Under the pieces are notes generated by a model. It was given only the letters and a program-made list of their open reading frames with translations. It was not told where the DNA came from and searched no databases. Source: Agrobacterium sp. AGB01 (GTDB taxonomy: Bacteria > Pseudomonadota > Alphaproteobacteria > Rhizobiales > Rhizobiaceae). Taken from it: a DNA stretch of 64,000 nucleotides. How positions within the stretch are numbered: the first letter of the stretch is position 1; every line of letters starts with the position of its first letter. The DNA is taken from NCBI RefSeq assembly GCF_014851585.1, contig NZ_JACVAB010000001.1:1116001-1180000 (forward strand), given 5' to 3'. Position numbers and translations under genes: made by a program. Of the stretch, positions 26,383 to 34,491 are shown piece after piece.

Positions 26383-26402
26383 AATAATATACGTATATTA
26401 TT
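26383..26402. promoter_or_regulatory. Perfect 20-bp palindrome, putative operator of the XRE regulator
   Basis: The half-site AATAATATAC is followed directly by its exact complement GTATATTATT, making a two-fold symmetric 20-mer. It ends 23 bases before the XRE gene start and overlaps the expected promoter. A dimeric XRE regulator binding its own promoter is the simplest reading. Confidence 0.65.
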
Positions 26403-26425
26403 CTGATTACTGTTCTCAGGAGGAA

Positions 26426-27400
26426 ATGTTGGCTTCAAACAGATTACGTGAATACCGGCTTGGTGCCGATATGACGCAAGCCGAGGCGGCTCTGGCTGTC
26501 AGGGTTACTCAGCCGACATATCAACGCTGGGAGACTGGAGGAAAAGTTCCGGCGGGGAAGCTGGCTGCATTGGCGAAGTTATTCAACGCAACACAGGAGC
26601 GGCTTCTCGGAATCAATCCTCCCATTAAGGCTGTGTTCTACGATAACGGAGCGCCTGACGATCAACAGTATTATGGTGAGGTATCAATTCATTTTGTATC
26701 TGGCGGAGCCCCGCTCGTCCTTTCGATATCAGAGAAGGCGCGTATGCAGTTTTCCGAAGCAATGATGGAAACGAGCTACTTTATTCCTATTCGGAGCCTT
26801 ACCAATCAATTGGTAGCAATCCGCCGTGACGCAATCGCTGACATTTACTTCTGCAGTGAAGCATATGACGATTTTGGACCTGAACACAAAACTTATGAGT
26901 TTCCTTCAAGTTTGCGATATCCCGATAACCGGGATTGGGAGATTATCGAATCTATTGTTTGCGATTTTGATGACGGTAAATACGATGCGGAGAGCGTCGC
27001 GCAGTTGACAAGGACACTTTGCGGCCCGCCGGACGACGTCATCGAACAGGACCTTGCAGCGGGCAGGGTGTCGATAGCGCAGGTGGAGGAGATGAAAAGA
27101 AAAGTTCCGCTGGTTCTTGATGAGGCAGAGAATTTGGCTCTCTTGTGCGTTTACCAGATCTCGCCTGGGAAACGGAGGAAGATTTTCATTGATAGCGACA
27201 GAAATATTTACGACGCATTCTCGGACATCTACTCAGGTGAATACATGCCAAGTTACGGCTCAAAATATGTCGAGGGCGTTGGATACCATCACTACCTGTT
27301 TATGAACCCCACGGTGCTCGATTTCATTTCGGTTCCCACTCACAAGTATCAGATGGGAATGGCGCAGGCGGAAGCTGCGGGAGACGAAGATGATGAGTGA
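26426..27400 (+). CDS. XRE-family regulator with unknown C-terminal domain
   Basis: A 324-residue protein. Residues 5-62 form a HTH_3/XRE DNA-binding domain ('LREYRLGADMTQAEAALAVR', 'TQPTYQRWETGGKVPAGKL'). The remaining 260 residues match no domain I recognise; they include a beta-rich part ('YYGEVSIHFVSGGAPLVLSI', 'IPIRSLTNQLVAIRRDAI') and a very acidic end. The strong AGGAGG is only two bases from the ATG but five from the following TTG, so translation may start at 26429. Its codon use and GC are lower than the core genes. A perfect palindrome lies just upstream. It could be an accessory or phage-derived regulator. Confidence 0.8.
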   Translation: MLASNRLREYRLGADMTQAEAALAVRVTQPTYQRWETGGKVPAGKLAALAKLFNATQERLLGINPPIKAVFYDNGAPDDQQYYGEVSIHFVSGGAPLVLSISEKARMQFSEAMMETSYFIPIRSLTNQLVAIRRDAIADIYFCSEAYDDFGPEHKTYEFPSSLRYPDNRDWEIIESIVCDFDDGKYDAESVAQLTRTLCGPPDDVIEQDLAAGRVSIAQVEEMKRKVPLVLDEAENLALLCVYQISPGKRRKIFIDSDRNIYDAFSDIYSGEYMPSYGSKYVEGVGYHHYLFMNPTVLDFISVPTHKYQMGMAQAEAAGDEDDE

Positions 27401-27451
27401 TGCCCGATTGTAAGACACACTGATCCAACAGAACCCGGAGAACAGCATCTC

Positions 27452-27808
27452 ATGGCATTGACCCTGTCATTCAACCTCGAAGAAAAACTGGCGAATATTG
27501 AGCCGGAATACGGCGCGCCGAAACCGGAACGTCTGATCTCGGGAGACCCAAAATTCACCACATGGAATTTCGAAGAGGCTGACGGCGGGGTCTACGCAGG
27601 AATCTGGCAATCAACGCCTGGCAAGTGGCGCGTGGAATATGACGAGTGGGAATATTTCAGCATTCTCGAGGGCCATTCGGTGCTGACATCTGACGACGGT
27701 CAAAGCTTTGCATTGCGTGCTGGCGACCGGATGCTATTAAGGCCCGGCTTCAAAGGAAGCTGGGAAGTCCTTGAAACGACTCGCAAGGACTACGTGATCC
27801 GTCTTTGA
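27452..27808 (+). CDS. Cupin-domain protein (DUF861/Cupin_3)
   Basis: A 118-residue single-domain cupin. The Cupin_3 pattern is seen in 'GVYAGIWQSTPGKWRVEYDEWEYFSILEGHSVLTSDDG' and 'LRAGDRMLLRPGFKGSWEVLET'. The family includes (S)-ureidoglycine aminohydrolase-like and uncharacterised members; here the metal-binding His residues are mostly replaced by Glu/Tyr/Trp, so catalysis is doubtful. GGAG lies upstream, and the gene starts 51 bases after the XRE gene. Confidence 0.85.
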   Translation: MALTLSFNLEEKLANIEPEYGAPKPERLISGDPKFTTWNFEEADGGVYAGIWQSTPGKWRVEYDEWEYFSILEGHSVLTSDDGQSFALRAGDRMLLRPGFKGSWEVLETTRKDYVIRL

Positions 27809-27841
27809 AAAAGGACGGGCCGGAATGAATAGGGTAATGTA

Positions 27842-28081
27842 ATGAGAATACTGAGAACGTTTCTGATCGTAGCGATCGTTTCCGTCGGTTTTATTGGTTT
27901 CCAGTGGTACAAATATGTAACCAACACGGACAGCCCCTATGATGAGGTAGGCATCGAGCTGAACAGCCGTATGCCGGGACCAATCAACAAATGGGGTTGT
28001 GACAAGCTGCACGAGACATTTGGCAATGTTCTCCCGCCCTATGGTTGCCAGGGTGGCAGCGATGGGCGGCAGTGGATTTAA
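27842..28081 (+). CDS. Small membrane-anchored or exported protein
   Basis: A 79-residue protein with an N-terminal hydrophobic helix (about 5-21, 'FLIVAIVSVGFIGFQWYKYV') serving as an uncleaved anchor or signal. A short polar domain with two cysteines follows ('NKWGCDKLHETFG', 'PPYGCQGGSDGRQW'). It is 33 bases after the cupin gene and followed at once by a strong terminator, so it is the last gene of that unit. The function is unknown. Confidence 0.7.
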   Translation: MRILRTFLIVAIVSVGFIGFQWYKYVTNTDSPYDEVGIELNSRMPGPINKWGCDKLHETFGNVLPPYGCQGGSDGRQWI

Positions 28082-28108
28082 CCGCCACAGCATCATATAG
28101 ACAAAAGC

Positions 28109-28146
28109 GCCGTGTGTTTTCATCAAACACACGGCGTTTTCATTTT
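28109..28146. terminator. Bidirectional terminator
   Basis: An 11-base-pair stem GCCGTGTGTTT / AAACACACGGC with a five-base loop. GTTTTCATTTT follows on the plus strand, and GCTTTT follows on the minus strand. It separates the rightward small-protein gene from the leftward P450 gene, whose stop is 30 bases away. Confidence 0.9.
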
Positions 28147-28175
28147 AATGGACAGGTTTCAGGCGCGGCATCCAA

Positions 28176-29423
28176 TCACCAGACAAGATCCAGACGGTCC
28201 AGACCATGGAAATGGTAGACATCCTTGACCTCAGGTGTCCGGGCAATCTTCATGCCTGGCAGGCGAGCAAACAGCAACGGCAGCGCGATATTCAATTCAA
28301 GACGTGCCAGCGGCGCACCAATGCAGAAGTGAATGCCAGCACCGAAGGACAGATTGGCACCCTCGGCACGGTCTGGCTTGAAGGTAAGGGGATCGGTGAA
28401 TTTTTGCGGGTCGAGATTGGCCGCCGCCAGAATGAGGCTGACCTTGTCGCCGCGCTTGAAGGCAACGCCGTCGATCTCCACCGGCTCAAGAACCCAACGC
28501 TGGAAGATATGCACGGGCGCACAGATGCGCAGCGTCTCTTCAACCGTGCGCTCGGTGGTCCTGTCATCGGAAAATAACGTATCCGGCGCAACGCCACTTT
28601 CCAGGATTACCCGAACCGAATTGCCGATCTGGTGAACGGTCGCTTCATGGCCGGCATTCAGCAGAACGATGGTGGTCGACACCAGCTCGTCATCGGTCAG
28701 GAACTGGCCTTTGTGTTCGGTGTGGATCATGTGGCTCATCAGGTCATCGCGCGGATTTTCGCGACGATCCCTGATGATGCTGCGAACATAGTCAGCGAAT
28801 TCCTTGGCCGCCTTGTCCGCCGCATGTTCATCTTCGGTGGTGCGTTTGAACATATACATGCCGACATAGGCATGAGACCATTCCAGCAGCTTCGGGCCCA
28901 TCTCTTCGGGAATGCCGATCATCCGGGCAATCATCGTCACCGGGATGATATCTGCGAAGGAGGCGAGAAGCTCCGTCTTACCGTCTTTTTCAAAACCGTC
29001 GATCAACTTGTTGGCCAGCGCCTCGATTTCCGGCTTCATGATCTCGACATGGCGAGAGACGAAAGCGCGGTTGATGAGGGTGCGCAGCCGCGTATGTTCC
29101 GGTGGTTCGATTTCCAGCAGCGAATGGCGCTCGGCCGCATCGAAATGTTTGACGTGTTCCTGCGGTTCGGCAAGGCCCAGTTCTTCGCGGTTGGCGACAT
29201 GCAGGATCTGCCGTCCGAAACGGCGGTCGCGCAAAAGCGCGTTGACGTGGTCATAACCGGTGAAAAACCACTGTTTCTGTTCCTCCCAATAAAAGGTGGG
29301 ACAGTATTTGTGCAGAGCCGCATAAACAGCATTCGGATTTCCGAAGAACTCCGGGTTGCGGGCATCAAGCGAGACATGGCGTGTAGCGGTGTCGATTTTG
29401 AGAAAATCAGGAATATCAGTCAT
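28176..29423 (-). CDS. Cytochrome P450 (bacterial class I type)
   Basis: A 415-residue soluble P450 monooxygenase. The heme-binding loop 'FGAGIHFCIGAPLARLEL' puts the Cys ligand at about 367. The I-helix reads 'VLLNAGHEATVHQIGN', with Glu in place of the common Asp before Thr, and the K-helix ExxR is 'VEETLRICAP'. The N-terminal substrate region has 'EPPEHTRLRTLINRAF', typical of CYP105/107-like bacterial enzymes. There is no neighbouring ferredoxin or reductase, so partners must be elsewhere. The ATG at 29423 is chosen; the extended TTG start at 29471 is less likely. The substrate is unknown. Confidence 0.93.
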   Translation of the reverse strand: MTDIPDFLKIDTATRHVSLDARNPEFFGNPNAVYAALHKYCPTFYWEEQKQWFFTGYDHVNALLRDRRFGRQILHVANREELGLAEPQEHVKHFDAAERHSLLEIEPPEHTRLRTLINRAFVSRHVEIMKPEIEALANKLIDGFEKDGKTELLASFADIIPVTMIARMIGIPEEMGPKLLEWSHAYVGMYMFKRTTEDEHAADKAAKEFADYVRSIIRDRRENPRDDLMSHMIHTEHKGQFLTDDELVSTTIVLLNAGHEATVHQIGNSVRVILESGVAPDTLFSDDRTTERTVEETLRICAPVHIFQRWVLEPVEIDGVAFKRGDKVSLILAAANLDPQKFTDPLTFKPDRAEGANLSFGAGIHFCIGAPLARLELNIALPLLFARLPGMKIARTPEVKDVYHFHGLDRLDLVW

Positions 29424-29503
29424 GCAATCATATCTATTGGAATGGGTGCCGGGCTGGAAGATGTTTTCCAAACCGGAGATGAATGAGCGGTGCGTTCCTG
29501 ATC

Positions 29504-30751
29504 TTAGCGGTTGGCAATCGCGGTGATGCGGGCCAATGCCGCGACCTGACGGTCGGCATTGTTATCCATCGGGTCTTCATCACGATCATTGGCGGCAATG
29601 ACCACGTTGTTTTCACCGTTGAAGAATACGGTTCTGTTGCGGCCGGCCTTCTTGGCGGCGTACAGCGCCCGGTCGGCAATGGTCATCAGCGCGTGGAGAT
29701 CCGGCGCGCCGCTGTTGTCAGTCGCGATACCGACGCTGACAGTCATGGGAATGGTTTGCTTGCCATCGTCAAGCGGTGTGCGGGCCAGGTGCAGCCTGAT
29801 GGTTTCGGCAACCATGATCGCCCGGTCGGGAAGGGCGGTTTCCACAAGCAACGCAAATTCTTCGCCACCCATGCGCACGAACATGCCTGTCTCGGAAATG
29901 ATGGTTTCCGCCATGCGTGAAAACCGCGTGAGCGCAATATCGCCGGACTGGTGACCGTAGCGGTCGTTGATCTTCTTGAAATGATCGATGTCGAACAGGA
30001 TGAGAGCCACGCTGTGGCCAGAACTGGCCGAGCGTTTTGCCAGTCTTTCGAATTCTTCTGTCAGGCCACGGCGATTGCGAACGCCGGTCAGTTCATCGGT
30101 CGTTGCCAACAGGTGCAGGCGCTTTTCGGTTTCTTCAATATAGAGCATGGCGCTAAGCGTGATCACGGCAACAAAGAACAATGCGCCGTAAATGGCGGTA
30201 ATAGTTGTCAGCGGTACGACATTTCCGGTCGCCATATTATGCTTGATAACCACATAGGCGGTGATTGCTCCGCACAGGGCCTGAAATACCAGCAAACTGG
30301 CAAGGGTTTTGCGCGTTGGGCTGCGCTTGCCCTTGTAGTTCAGAAGAACACTGGCCAGCATGAGGTAACCAAGGCCCGCGGCCGTATGATAAAGAACGAT
30401 GCGATAAGCCATGCTGTCACGTACAGGTGGGACAAACATGAACGCCACCCACAGCAATGCAGGGATCGCGACCCAGCCTTCGATCTTTTTGCCGCTGATT
30501 TTTAGGAGGCCTGCAAGCCAGCAGGCAAAGCCTAGCAGCGCGACTGTATTGCCCACCTGAATAGAGGCGAAATTCGGGATTTCCCCGCGCAGCATCACCA
30601 GGACGCAGCCAATCGTATTAAGCGCGAAGCCGGACGCAAACAGCAGGTACTGTGTTTTGGCGCGTTGTCGCAGCCACATGCCAAGCAGCAGAAAAGCCAG
30701 GGTGAGTGTTTCTGCGGCCCAGAGAAGCATTACTGTTTTGGCATCAAACAC
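29504..30751 (-). CDS. Membrane diguanylate cyclase (GGDEF)
   Basis: A 415-residue protein with six to seven membrane helices in residues 5-205 and a GGDEF domain (about 212-380), which makes cyclic di-GMP from two GTP. The active-site loop is GGEEF at 295-299, preceded by 'DIDHFKKINDRYGHQSGD', which is intact. The inhibitory I-site position reads SETG instead of RxxD, so product inhibition by that site is not expected. The start codon is GTG at 30751 with AGGA seven bases upstream. The membrane part has no recognised sensor name. Its c-di-GMP could influence the polysaccharide locus in this window, but that is inference. Confidence 0.93.
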   Translation of the reverse strand: MFDAKTVMLLWAAETLTLAFLLLGMWLRQRAKTQYLLFASGFALNTIGCVLVMLRGEIPNFASIQVGNTVALLGFACWLAGLLKISGKKIEGWVAIPALLWVAFMFVPPVRDSMAYRIVLYHTAAGLGYLMLASVLLNYKGKRSPTRKTLASLLVFQALCGAITAYVVIKHNMATGNVVPLTTITAIYGALFFVAVITLSAMLYIEETEKRLHLLATTDELTGVRNRRGLTEEFERLAKRSASSGHSVALILFDIDHFKKINDRYGHQSGDIALTRFSRMAETIISETGMFVRMGGEEFALLVETALPDRAIMVAETIRLHLARTPLDDGKQTIPMTVSVGIATDNSGAPDLHALMTIADRALYAAKKAGRNRTVFFNGENNVVIAANDRDEDPMDNNADRQVAALARITAIANR

Positions 30752-30792
30752 CGTACGATCCTAATCTGCGCGTTTGCGCGTTGCTTCACGCG

Positions 30793-30813
30793 CCATGATC
30801 CTCATGATCATGG
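30793..30813. repeat. Inverted repeat upstream of the diguanylate cyclase gene
   Basis: Perfect eight-base arms CCATGATC and GATCATGG with a five-base spacer (CTCAT), 42 bases upstream of the GTG start of the cyclase gene. The position suits an operator for a dimeric regulator. Confidence 0.45.
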
Positions 30814-30942
30814 AGGAAACGCTTGAAACTAACCTGATGGCACGAAGTTCTATTCCGGGAGGAAATGCGGGACGGGCCTGCGCGGAAGTATCAACACCAA
30901 TTGCTAATGGTTCGTTGCCGGACCGGGGCAAAACTGGGGTGA

Positions 30943-31179
30943 TCCAGAGGTTTATTTCTGACCTATAAACCCCACCAAAGCGCCGGAGGCGGGCTGCGCG
31001 ACACGAAGGTGCTTGAACTCTTGAAACCTGCACCAGATATAAAGGCCACGGCGGTGGTCGATATTGGCTGCAAATGTGGAAAAACGAGTTCGAAATTTCG
31101 AAAAACCGGTACGGCGATCATCTTCGGAGCAGATTTCATTCCCGTTATGAGAAAACTGTGCTGGCGTGGGCTTTGCTGA
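30943..31179 (+). pseudogene. Possible remnant of a SAM-dependent methyltransferase
   Basis: An open plus-strand frame without a usable start, ending TGA at 31177-31179. It reads 'ATAVVDIGCKCGKTSSKF' then 'GTAIIFGADFIPVMRKLC'. These resemble methyltransferase motif I (hhDhGCGtGktt) and the following strand ending in an acidic residue (GVDFSPeM). About 75 codons remain, far short of a working enzyme. It lies in the otherwise gene-free stretch of about 690 bases between the diguanylate cyclase and clpP. This could also be chance similarity. Confidence 0.3.
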
Positions 31180-31346
31180 GACGATGTGACGGGTAATGGA
31201 CTTGAGAATTCATCAATCATTCACCACATCCCGTTTTCGTCGTTGATGATCAAGCATCGTCAATGCGTCGCTATGGCGACTCATGCGAATGCTCATTAGA
31301 GCGCCAGTAAGAAATGCCCGCTATTAAGGATATCCGCCGCCTGTGT

Positions 31347-31376
31347 CTTGAAGTACGGGGCTTGGACACTCTATGT
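31347..31376 (+). promoter_or_regulatory. Putative RpoH (sigma-32) promoter of clpP
   Basis: CTTGAA at 31347-31352, a 17-base spacer, then TCTATGT at 31370-31376, close to the alphaproteobacterial heat-shock promoter form (CTTGAA, 17-18 bases, CYTATNT). It lies 70 bases before the clpP start codon. Confidence 0.65.
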
Positions 31377-31445
31377 AGAGAATGAAGAAATAGATTTGAT
31401 TCCGGTTCGCAGATCGTGCCGGGCAAGAGTTGATAAAGGACGGAC

Positions 31446-32075
31446 ATGAGAAATCCAGTTGATACCGCCATGGCTCTGGTGCCGATGGTCGTGGAACAGA
31501 CCAATCGCGGCGAACGGTCCTATGACATCTACTCGCGTCTTCTCAAGGAACGCATCATTTTCCTGACTGGTCCGGTTGAAGATCATATGGCGTCGCTGGT
31601 TTGCGCCCAGCTGCTCTTCCTTGAGGCTGAAAACCCCAAGAAGGAAATTGCGCTTTACATCAATTCTCCGGGCGGCGTCGTGACCGCCGGCATGGCAATC
31701 TATGACACCATGCAGTTCATTCGCCCGGCCGTATCGACGCTCTGCGTTGGTCAGGCTGCGTCCATGGGTTCGCTGCTGCTGGCTGCCGGTGAGAAGGGCA
31801 TGCGTTTTGCAACGCCAAACGCCCGTATCATGGTGCACCAGCCATCCGGCGGCTTCCAGGGCCAGGCATCCGACATTGAACGTCACGCCCGTGACATCAT
31901 CAAGATGAAGCGCCGCCTGAATGAAGTTTACGTGAAGCACACCGGCCGCACGCTCGAAGAGGTTGAAAAAACCCTTGATCGCGACCACTTCATGGACTCG
32001 GAAGAGGCAAAGGATTGGGGCGTCATCGACCGCATCCTGACGTCGCGCGCTGAAATCGAAGGTGCGTCTGCTTAG
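31446..32075 (+). CDS. clpP: ATP-dependent Clp protease proteolytic subunit
   Basis: A 209-residue ClpP serine protease that assembles as a double heptamer and degrades proteins fed by ClpX or ClpA. The catalytic triad is visible as Ser106 ('[11 protein letters not shown]'), His131 ('IMVHQPSGG') and Asp180 ('TLDRDHFM'). '[12 protein letters not shown]' forms the oxyanion region. The start has AAGGACGG upstream. It is followed by clpX after 293 bases that include a weak hairpin, so clpX may be partly independent. Confidence 0.98.
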   Translation: MRNPVDTAMALVPMVVEQTNRGERSYDIYSRLLKERIIFLTGPVEDHMASLVCAQLLFLEAENPKKEIALYINSPGGVVTAGMAIYDTMQFIRPAVSTLCVGQAASMGSLLLAAGEKGMRFATPNARIMVHQPSGGFQGQASDIERHARDIIKMKRRLNEVYVKHTGRTLEEVEKTLDRDHFMDSEEAKDWGVIDRILTSRAEIEGASA

Positions 32076-32107
32076 TAACGCATGCGCGTTTTTGACAATG
32101 GTTTGAG

Positions 32108-32129
32108 ACCCTCTGTGGAAATAGAGGGT
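32108..32129 (+). terminator. Weak hairpin after clpP
   Basis: Seven-base arms ACCCTCT / AGAGGGT with an eight-base loop, followed only by TTAAACC. It may attenuate rather than stop transcription between clpP and clpX. The rest of the 293-base interval holds no gene. Confidence 0.4.
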
Positions 32130-32368
32130 TTAAACCGGGAAAGAAAACGCTAATAGTACATATTAAGGCTATGTTGAAAATTTATGACGTAGCGTTGATG
32201 CTTGAAGGGGATTTCGTTGCCTCCGGGGTTCGGATTGTTTATCCGGTCCGGTTTAGTACCCCCGGAAACAATGCGGGCACGTATCCTGAAAACGGAAAAC
32301 GTGCCGGCAAGCGGTGAGTTTACCGCATTCCGTTTGACGGAATGACGGCGTGCTGGAAGGAAAGAGAT

Positions 32369-33646
32369 ATGAGCAAAGTCAGCGGCAGCAACGGCGGCGA
32401 CTCGAAGAACACACTCTATTGTTCATTCTGCGGCAAGAGCCAGCACGAGGTCCGCAAGCTTATTGCTGGACCGACGGTATTCATCTGCGATGAATGCGTC
32501 GAATTGTGCATGGACATCATTCGCGAAGAGAACAAGAGTTCCATGGTGAAGTCCCGCGAAGGCGTTCCCACGCCGCAGGATATCATCAAAATTCTCGATG
32601 AATATGTCATCGGCCAGATGCAGGCGAAGAAAATTCTCTCCGTGGCCGTTCATAACCATTACAAACGTCTGGCACACGCCTCGAAAAACGGGGAAGTGGA
32701 ACTGGCGAAGTCGAACATCATGCTGGTTGGCCCAACCGGTTGCGGCAAGACCTATCTTGCCCAGACCCTGGCCCGCATCATTGATGTGCCCTTCACCATG
32801 GCCGATGCCACGACACTGACCGAAGCTGGCTACGTGGGTGAAGATGTTGAAAACATCATCCTCAAGCTGCTCCAGTCTGCCGATTACAACGTTGAACGCG
32901 CTCAGCGCGGTATCGTTTACATCGACGAAGTGGACAAGATTTCCCGCAAGTCTGACAACCCATCCATCACGCGCGACGTGTCGGGTGAGGGCGTACAGCA
33001 GGCTCTGCTGAAGATCATGGAAGGCACGGTTGCTTCCGTTCCTCCACAGGGTGGTCGCAAACATCCACAGCAGGAATTCCTGCAGGTGGATACGACCAAC
33101 ATCCTGTTCATTTGCGGTGGCGCGTTTGCCGGCCTGGACAAGATCATTTCGGCACGTGGCGAAAAGACCTCGATTGGTTTTGGCGCAACGGTCAAGGGTC
33201 CGGAAGATCGTCGTGTTGGCGAAGTGCTGCGTGAACTGGAACCGGAAGATCTGGTCAAGTTCGGCCTTATTCCTGAATTCATCGGTCGTCTGCCGGTTCT
33301 GGCAACGCTCGAGGATCTCGATGAGGACGCACTGATCCAGATTCTGTCGGAGCCAAAGAACGCTCTGGTCAAGCAGTATCAGCGCCTGTTCGAGATGGAA
33401 GATGTGGAACTGACATTCCATGAAGACGCGCTGCGCGAAATTGCCCGCAAGGCAATCACCCGTAAAACCGGTGCTCGCGGTCTGCGTTCGATCATGGAAA
33501 AAATCCTGCTCGACACCATGTTCGAATTGCCAACGCTTGAAGGCGTTCGTGAAGTCGTGATCTCTGACGAAGTCGTCAGTGGTGTAGCGCGTCCGCTCTA
33601 CATCTACGCCGATCGCCAGGAAGAAAAGACCAACGTTTCGGCCTGA
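32369..33646 (+). CDS. clpX: ATP-dependent Clp protease ATP-binding subunit ClpX
   Basis: A 425-residue AAA+ unfoldase. The N-terminal C4 zinc-binding domain has cysteines at 18, 21, 40 and 43 ('YCSFCGKSQ', '[10 protein letters not shown]'). Walker A is '[17 protein letters not shown]', Walker B '[11 protein letters not shown]', and the IGF-type ClpP-binding loop lies in '[10 protein letters not shown]'. The pore loop GYVGED is present. The start MSKVSGSN has AAGGAAAG upstream and is preferred to the frame-extended 32342. A strong terminator follows. Confidence 0.98.
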   Translation: MSKVSGSNGGDSKNTLYCSFCGKSQHEVRKLIAGPTVFICDECVELCMDIIREENKSSMVKSREGVPTPQDIIKILDEYVIGQMQAKKILSVAVHNHYKRLAHASKNGEVELAKSNIMLVGPTGCGKTYLAQTLARIIDVPFTMADATTLTEAGYVGEDVENIILKLLQSADYNVERAQRGIVYIDEVDKISRKSDNPSITRDVSGEGVQQALLKIMEGTVASVPPQGGRKHPQQEFLQVDTTNILFICGGAFAGLDKIISARGEKTSIGFGATVKGPEDRRVGEVLRELEPEDLVKFGLIPEFIGRLPVLATLEDLDEDALIQILSEPKNALVKQYQRLFEMEDVELTFHEDALREIARKAITRKTGARGLRSIMEKILLDTMFELPTLEGVREVVISDEVVSGVARPLYIYADRQEEKTNVSA

Positions 33647-33665
33647 TTCGATTACGCTAGAATTG

Positions 33666-33700
33666 AAAGCCCCTTGCAGCACGGCTGCGAGGGGCTTTTT
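33666..33700 (+). terminator. clpX terminator
   Basis: A 14-base-pair stem AAAGCCCCTTGCAG / CTGCGAGGGGCTTT with loop CACGG and a short T-run after it, 19 bases past the clpX stop. Confidence 0.92.
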
Positions 33701-33745
33701 CTTTGGCCAATGGCCACATTTCATGGTGTCCCAGGAGAAAGCCTC

Positions 33746-34111
33746 ATGAGTTTTGTGTCTGCCGTTCTCGTACATGTCGCTGATATGGATGAGGGGCTCG
33801 CGTGGTATCAGAAAGCCTTTCCAGGCGCCGTGCGAACCGTGTCGCAGCCTTCAGGGTTCGAGTTTTTGCAGATCGGTCAGACGCAGCTGGAACTGGTGCC
33901 GGCCGATGACAAGGTAGTAAGCGGGGCCGCTGGCAGTGTGGTCTATTGGTGGACGGACGACTTTGAAAAATCGCTCACCCATCTGCAGGCGCTTGGAGCG
34001 GTGCTTTACCGTGGCCCGATGAGAATCGATGGTGATATCCTGATGTGCCAGGTTCGCGACCCATGGGGCAATTGCATAGGTCTACGCGGCGCTGCCCTCT
34101 CTGTGGCATAA
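33746..34111 (+). CDS. VOC-superfamily (glyoxalase/bleomycin-resistance fold) protein
   Basis: A 121-residue single-domain VOC protein: 'SAVLVHVADMDEGLAWYQKAF' at the start, 'FEFLQIGQTQLELVPADD' in the middle, and 'LMCQVRDPWGNCIGLRG' at the end. The His and Glu positions of the typical metal site are partly present (His10, Glu in 'LELVP'). The start at 33746 has AGGAG eight bases upstream; a longer frame reads back into the clpX terminator. The function is unknown; it sits between clpX and lon. Confidence 0.85.
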   Translation: MSFVSAVLVHVADMDEGLAWYQKAFPGAVRTVSQPSGFEFLQIGQTQLELVPADDKVVSGAAGSVVYWWTDDFEKSLTHLQALGAVLYRGPMRIDGDILMCQVRDPWGNCIGLRGAALSVA

Positions 34112-34491
34112 GGGCAGGGCTGTCAGTTCGGTTTCTGGCGCTTTTGGCGACGCTTTTATCGCAATTCTGCGACGTTCCTGCGGATGGCGGCTATTTTGCG
34201 TGTAGAGCCGTTTGCTCTTTGCTGATAATGTTTTACAACTGATTTGTGACGCGGTGTTTCGCGTCTGGCGGCAAGTGTATTTCTGCCCCGCAAGCATGTT
34301 GCTTGCGACTGCGTAAAAATTAGTCTTAGTACACGCCGCATTTTAAATTTCGGTCCCTGGCGGGATACCGGCGTTTCGTCTGGCTTGAAATTGGGGTGAT
34401 GAAACTCCATTTCTGGTAGGAAACGAGAATGCGCCGAAGAACCCAAGAACTTCGGCAGAGTGGCTCATTGAGGCCATGGAAAGGAAATAAC
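34112..34491. other. Upstream region of lon
   Basis: A 380-base interval without a gene. It contains a perfect seven-base-pair hairpin CGCAAGC / GCTTGCG (34289-34307) that may end the VOC transcript weakly, and the putative heat-shock promoter of lon near 34384-34412, listed separately. Confidence 0.6.
34384..34412 (+). promoter_or_regulatory. Putative RpoH (sigma-32) promoter of lon
   Basis: CTTGAA at 34384-34389, exactly 17 bases, then CCATTT at 34407-34412. The layout is the same as the site before clpP and is 80 bases upstream of the lon start. The -10 element fits the heat-shock form less closely than that of clpP. Confidence 0.6.

Noticed and set aside
30963..31220. Minus-strand 85-codon frame opposite the methyltransferase-like remnant
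   Set aside because: Pro/Ser-rich shadow frame without a ribosome binding site.
32201..32230. RpoH promoter for clpX
   Set aside because: CTTGAA is present, but 17-18 bases later the sequence is CGGGGT, not a -10 element.
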